A stretch of 64,000 nt of DNA from Symsagittifera roscoffensis (taxonomy: Eukaryota > Xenacoelomorpha > Acoela > Convolutidae). Below the pieces are notes generated by a model. It searched no databases. It was not told the origin of the DNA and worked only from the letters and a program-made list of their open reading frames with translations. Positions 58,591 through 64,000 of this stretch are shown one piece after another (positions within the stretch are counted from its first letter, which is position 1; each line of letters starts with the position of its first letter). The stretch spans positions 3,690,339 to 3,754,338 of the forward strand of contig NC_087070.1 of assembly GCF_963678635.1 (NCBI RefSeq). Reading direction: 5' to 3'. Both the position numbers and the translations under genes were made by a program.

Positions 58591-60419
58591 TTTGTATTCA
58601 CTTGAAATGAAGTATATAACTAACCAAAAGCATGTGAAAGGTTAAGAAATTTTTTCTATGTTCTATCATTGTATAGAAAAACAGGCGGGATAAAAATCAA
58701 CTAAACTTTTTTTATAATTGATAACAATTTGTAAACAAGGAAAACCGGTTACTGTGCAAGTAGCACAGAATCTTCTAGCCATAGATTTAAAAATACAAAA
58801 AAAAACATCAATTTTTGTCTAGAGTTTTATAGAACTAGGCATACTCTGCAGTCATAACAAAATAGGCAAACTGGAAAACAGTGTTTGAGGAAATGAATAA
58901 AAAACGAGAAAATTGTAACAACATTTTTTTTTCAAACTCTTTTGCATAAATTTTGATCCAAAAAACGGCGCAAACACTTCCAAAAACTAACTTTTCTCGA
59001 GCAAAACTAGCACCAAAAATCATCTGTCGAGCTAAATTTGACCAAAAAAACAAAGTTTAAAACAGGTTTTTCTCGGCACTGAGAAAATTTTTTTTTCAAT
59101 TATATTAAGGTTGCTCGGACCACGACTGAAAGGTCTTTAATATGATATATCACTCAGCACTTTTCGATGATTATTTGCGGTAACTGATTTTACGTGGAAA
59201 AAAAAAGAAAAAAAACTAAAACGTCCGAATGCAAAGTTCCTCTCCATTTTTCAAACGGTCGGAACAAAAAAAGAGAAACAAGGTTAAATTTCAAAAAACT
59301 ATAAAAAATTTTTTTCTCAATTTGGTTTTCTTTCAAATTTCTCTCAATTGAAAAAATGATTCTCAATTCCTAAAATTATTGACTAACAATGCTTCAAACT
59401 GAACCGGAAGTTTGATTTCCAACACAAATTTCAAATGTTAAAAACTGTTTTTCTTTAGCAAAAAATAGTTTTTTTATCATGAATAACACTTATCATGAAT
59501 ATCATGAATTTGGCTTTAAAAAACAATTGTTCCAAACAAAGGGGTGGCATTAATAAACGGGAGAAGAGTACTAAACAAAACAAACTGTTTTTTCAAACTG
59601 TTTTCCTGCAATTGACGCTGTAATCTCTACTAACTGTAAGGGCCATCGTGGTCGAAAAAAGGTAGCAGCGTAGAAATTTTTTGCAGAATGGAGCCTCTTT
59701 GGTGTCATGAGATCTCAGATTTTGAATTTGCGCGACATAAGAAACCATTACAAATAAAATTGGAAATGGACAGAAATTATTATAAGTTGTTGTCGGAAAA
59801 CTGAAAAATTACCTTCAGGTTTGAAGATTTGTTTAATTTCTCTTCCCTTGCGCACCCCTTTTTGCTCATAAGCATTCGTAACCAAGCACATAAAGTAGAT
59901 GATGAATGAAAAACATCCGTTTTTTTATCAATTGGAAAAATGATCGAACAGATGCAAATACAACAGTTTACACTAAAAAATAAAACCTTGTTAAAAGACT
60001 TTTAAAAACGCCGAAAAGGGTTATCACAAAAACAGTTTTTCAGAAAAAGATAAAAACAAAGAAACAATGGAATTTTATTAAATCATAATAACAAGGAAAA
60101 CATAATAACCAAGCAAACATAAATTTTTCACTTTCTTCTTCATGCGAACAACTAACTAATCAAAATGATAAAGCAAATGCGTTAAATTGCAGAACTTGGT
60201 AAATGAAAAGCAAAATTTTTTCAAGGTCAGGGTTAAAATTATTCCAGTATTTGAAAAATCGAAGTCAGGCCAGTCATCAGAAGAGAACTATTTCTGTCAA
60301 TTGATAGTTTACGAAATATTAAAGCAACTAGTCCTACTTACATAACATAATGGAGCAGTAAGTGATCAAAATTTGCAACGAGTAAGCACCTACAGATTGT
60401 AATATTTGAATGCATAGAG
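58591..60419. other. Unassigned AT-rich sequence
   Basis: No gene or clear repeat is recognised. A lone TCGGAACAAAAA occurs at about 59261. Confidence 0.45.
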
Positions 60420-61560
60420 TTGAGAACTTTTCCGGAAGAGCTCAAGAAAGCGTATATTAGAGCAATTTATAAAGGAAGGAAAACGATTAGGTAGCGGAAA
60501 ATTATCGGCCGAATTCTGTGACGCTACACTTTATGAATGAACTTTTTTAACACAAATAAAAATATATATAAAGTGGAAAGAGGCTTTCAAATAATATGCA
60601 ATTCGGTTTTCAGAAATCCAAATCTTAGATCGAAGTTGTACTTTTTTTAATGGAATACGAGATTTTAATGATCACAGTGAAGATATGTCTGCAGTTGTTT
60701 TTTTTTATCTTGCAACAATCGGCAATAGAGAGCAAAGTTGACAAACACAACATCCGAATGGGAAGTTTTGAATCTTGGAGTGGCACAAGGGACAATTCTC
60801 GAACCAATTGTTTCAAGCTCTATGTTAAGGATTTTCACTCGGTTTCAAAAGATGAAAATCAAGCAATTCAATTTGCAGATGATACCAACCTGACAGGGAG
60901 CCAAAAACCTTTAAGACTATTACAAGCACATCCTGAAAAAACGCTAGACGAAAAAACGCTTACATAAAAAAGAATTGTCTCTTTTTGATTTCCGATAAAA
61001 CAAAACTTCTTCTATTTAACTTTGAAATACCCATTTTTTCACAAAAATCACGAAATTAAAAATTCAAAGTTATGTAGAAATCTAGGATTATTCTGGGAAC
61101 AATATTTTAGCTTTTCAATTCAATTTTTTTAAAAAAAGAACAAGCAAAATGGTTCAAGAAAGCAAAATGGTTAAGAAACAAGCAAAAATAATTTATTCAA
61201 GTGTTTGGTATTTCCCCATAAAATTATAGCGCAGTTTTTTTTTACAAAGTTTACAAATTTCAAAATTGAAAAGATTATTCAAACAAACAAACTGGGGAAT
61301 CAAAGTCTGTTTTTACATAGGAAGTTTGATAGAGCTTATATACTAAGAAAAAGCAAAATGATCTCCCCGGAGCTATTGATAACAAAATTGAGTCTTGTCA
61401 AGTTTTCCGATTGCTTGAAAAAAAGAAAAACCAGTAAAGTTGTATTTGTCTACATAACACTTGAATTGCAAAGAAAGAGGAAACTTCAGGTAAAACACCA
61501 GAATCGGTCAAACAACAAAAAAAACAACAAATCAGCGGCAAGATGCTGCATTAAAAAATG
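60420..61560 (+). pseudogene. Non-LTR retrotransposon reverse transcriptase relic
   Basis: Decayed RT motifs appear in order: FPEELKKAYIRAIYKG (about 60430), GVAQGTILEPI (about 60779, the GVPQGxxLGP motif), then YVKDFHSVSKDENQAIQFAD with FADDTNL (about 60877; the catalytic box in its usual FADD form), and SDKTKLLLFN (about 60990). Frames shift between the motifs and stops are frequent. The order and motifs are those of LINE-type RTs. The clade is not determined. Confidence 0.8.
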
Positions 61561-63125
61561 AAGTTCATGACTTAAAAAAATCAGACTTGTCACATCGCGC
61601 AAAAATTCACAGAAAAAAAGACATACCTTCTACAGAAACACTAACCAGAACCATTTGACAGATCACTCGGTGGGTGCTTCGAAAGCTTCGAAAGCTAATT
61701 ATTAAAAACTTAAATATTTGGTACCACGTGCAGCTTATTTTATGTAGTTGATTGATTGTAAAAGTAATCATTCCTAGACATATTTTAATAACCAAGAAGT
61801 TATATGAAGTTAACAATTCTGCTTGCAAAAAAACAATTTGTGCAAAATAATCTTGAAATTGAATGTAGATTACAAGCAAAACAAACTTTTGAAGCTTCTA
61901 GAAAATCAAGTCAGTCGAAAAATTGCAAAGTTGCAAAAATTGCAAAAAATTTAATCAAATAAGGTCTATCTGAGCGTTTGAGCAACGCCTATGACTCTGA
62001 CAATCTGGAGCGATCTAACGAATGGTTTCAACTTTTTTGTGAAAAAATAATATTTAGAAAAGAGCTCAGAACTAAGCAAGTGTTTTTTTGAAAAGTACCT
62101 TCATATGCTCTATTCATTTCAGGTCTACAAACACGTTGAATAGAAGTGAACATTCTTTGCTTTGTACTTTCAAATTTGGTGCTTTTTTGACTTTTGATCG
62201 GTTTCTCATTTTCAATAATTTCAATTGGTGCCGTGATAAGTGTATATACAACATTTGGCAGCTGACTATATGGCATCAGCACTCAACTATTTCCTGATAG
62301 CAGCCTTATCTTTTCTTCCCATTTTGCTTTGCAGCCATCTACAACCGGAAACAAGGGCTGACAAGAATTCTCACAAGAATTCTAGCCAAACATGCCAACA
62401 AGACATTTGAAATTCAAATTAGCAGCTGAAAAAACTTATGAAGCGGAAACAAGCAATTTTTGGCAGACACCAGTCGAGCCGAAAAAAAAAAATTCAAAAT
62501 TTTTTTAAAAATCTACCCTGAAACTAACCCTTTAGTAACTAGTACCCACCCAGTAGTTAAATTTGAATTTTCAAGAAATTGAGCATGTCAGCATTTACAT
62601 CAGCAAGCGATATTAGCAATGAATCAACTGATTTTGTTAAACTAGTTATCCCGAAAAAATCTACATTCCGATTTGATAACGCTCGCTAGGCGCAGATGTA
62701 AAAAAAAACACAAGGTTTCGATGAAATTTCGACAGAAGATTCAAGATCACAACTAATTCAACGATGTTATCAGCGAAAAGCGTTTTTTTTTATTATACTC
62801 AAAGGCAGGTTTTAACATACTTTTATTTCACATCGTGTAGATAACTAGATAAATTTACACAGAGGCGAAGCTGAGCTTCGCACCACTTGCAATGCAAAAC
62901 ACAAAAAAAACACTAAAAACTAGATCTATCAAAATGAATAAGACTAGTTTTTAAACAGAAACATCCACCGATAATAGAATGAAAAATAAGTTCCAGAAAA
63001 GTTTGTTAAATTGTAACGAAGTCGGAGATACTTTCGCAGAAACCCTTTAAGCTGAAAAATAATTCAAGACTCAGGAATTATTAACAGTTAATATTTCTCC
63101 ATCGCCTTCATTACTTCTTTCGCTC
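61561..63125. other. Unassigned AT-rich sequence
   Basis: GCGAAGCTGAGCTTCGC at 62863-62879 is a perfect short hairpin. No gene is recognised. Confidence 0.45.
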
Positions 63126-63160
63126 GTCAAATGAAGCAATATGAGGCCCCTAAGGTAAAG

Positions 63161-63567
63161 CTTCGGCTTAGATTATCTCGGCTTATAACATCTCATATTG
63201 CGTCGTTTGACAAGCGAATAATTTTTTTTGCGAGAGTTTGCGTTTTGAGCGTGAGGGGGACTTGATAACTTTCATTTAGTTTTAAATTTTTTTGGCGAGC
63301 TTTTTAAGAAAAAAAGAAAAAAAAGCCACAAAAATTCAAACCCTTAAAATACAGTCACCCAAGCATAAAAACCTAATTAGCGTGTCAAATGAAACATATG
63401 AGGCCTCAAGGACAAAAATAAAAACACAAAATTCAAAAAAATTTAAAACTAAATGAAAGCTATCAAGTCCCCCTCATGCTCAAAGCGCAAACTCTCGCAA
63501 AAAAAAATTATTCGTTTGTCAAACGACGCAATATGAGATGTTATAAGCCGAGATAATCTAAGCCGAA
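63161..63567. repeat. Foldback palindrome, arms of about 135 bp
   Basis: 63161-63296 and 63433-63567 are near-perfect reverse complements. They share TTCGGCTTAGATTATCTCGG, ACATCTCATATTGCGTCGTT and GCGAGAGTTTGCGTTTTGAG or their complements. The spacer is about 136 bp. Related GTCAAATGAARCAATATGAG words recur at 63126, 63382 and 63713 just outside and inside the structure. Confidence 0.9.
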
Positions 63568-63797
63568 ACCTATCAAGCCGAAAAAAAGGAAACTGAAAAA
63601 AAAACGGAAAAAAATTCGAAAAAGACTTCAAAATTTAAAAAAATATATTATACCCCCTCACCATCCATCAAAACACAAACACGCACACATACACACAAAA
63701 GCAATTTTCGTGTGTCAAACGGCGCACTATGAGGCCACTAAGCCGAGATAATAGAAGCCGAAAAAAGTAGAAGCCGTACCCAGTAACTTTTCTAAAA

Positions 63798-63987
63798 CAG
63801 ATCTGAAATAACCTTTTTCAGATCTAAATTTCAGATCTGAAATAAATTGTGAAATGTTTAAATAACGCTTGGATACTTTAAGGATTGGTTATTTCAGATC
63901 TGAAATTTTTTTCATTTCGAATCCAAATTTCAGATCTAAAGTTTGTAAATTTTTATCAAGAACTGAACTAAAGAATTACAGATCTGA
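63798..63987. repeat. Cluster of AGATCT-centred palindromes
   Basis: Six AGATCT sites in about 190 bp, several in the longer palindrome TTTCAGATCTGAAA. The cluster lies at the window edge and may continue beyond it. Confidence 0.85.
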
Positions 63988-64000
63988 GAATCAACTTATA

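Overview
The window is metazoan nuclear DNA: AT-rich non-coding sequence, spliced genes with GT-AG introns, two Ty3/gypsy LTR retrotransposons and many repeats. Only two host genes are clearly visible, and both are conserved animal genes. Position 1 to 5774 (+) is the 3' ten exons of a CPEB1/orb-type cytoplasmic polyadenylation element-binding protein, 794 codons in the window with the N-terminus missing. Position 34442 to 40104 (-) is a two-exon gene for an 84-residue single-LIM protein of the MLP/CRIP type, split by a 5.4 kb intron. The exons are GC-richer than the DNA around them. The phylum cannot be fixed from sequence alone. An invertebrate with a repeat-inflated genome fits, and an appendicularian tunicate is one candidate, but this is inference.

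Layout: CPEB gene (1-5774); its 3' flank; about 7.4 kb of old, diverged satellite of roughly 140-bp units (6345-13740); gypsy element 1 on the minus strand (14907-22352, LTRs about 242 bp); a 567-bp spacer with a tRNA-like relic; gypsy element 2 on the minus strand (22920-30060, LTRs 341 bp, target duplication CCAAC); a field of nested tandem, inverted and Helentron-like repeats (30830-34020); the LIM gene (34442-40104); more dispersed repeats (40172-44280); a very homogeneous array of about 127 copies of a 72-bp unit (44668-53842); then repeat-dense DNA with a hAT-type MITE, a TAATCGATTA-rich repeat, Helentron-like copies, a non-LTR retrotransposon RT relic (about 60420-61560), a palindrome (63161-63567) and a cluster of AGATCT palindromes at the right edge.

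Both gypsy elements are dead copies. Each has a recognisable gag (two zinc knuckles), protease, RT, RNase H and integrase, broken by stops and frameshifts. They share a gag start that coincides with the LTR/primer-binding-site junction. Neither shows a transmembrane env-like ORF. The two host genes have no evident functional link.

The most unusual features are the 72-bp (24-codon) array with its higher-order duplications and the cysteine-rich ORF at its right edge, the gag ATG built across the LTR/PBS junction in two different elements, a HINE-like repeat family, hAT-like MITEs (one 67 bp upstream of the LIM start codon, one in a CPEB intron), and tandem in-frame splice acceptors in CPEB. All coordinates and identities were read by eye; no database search was possible.
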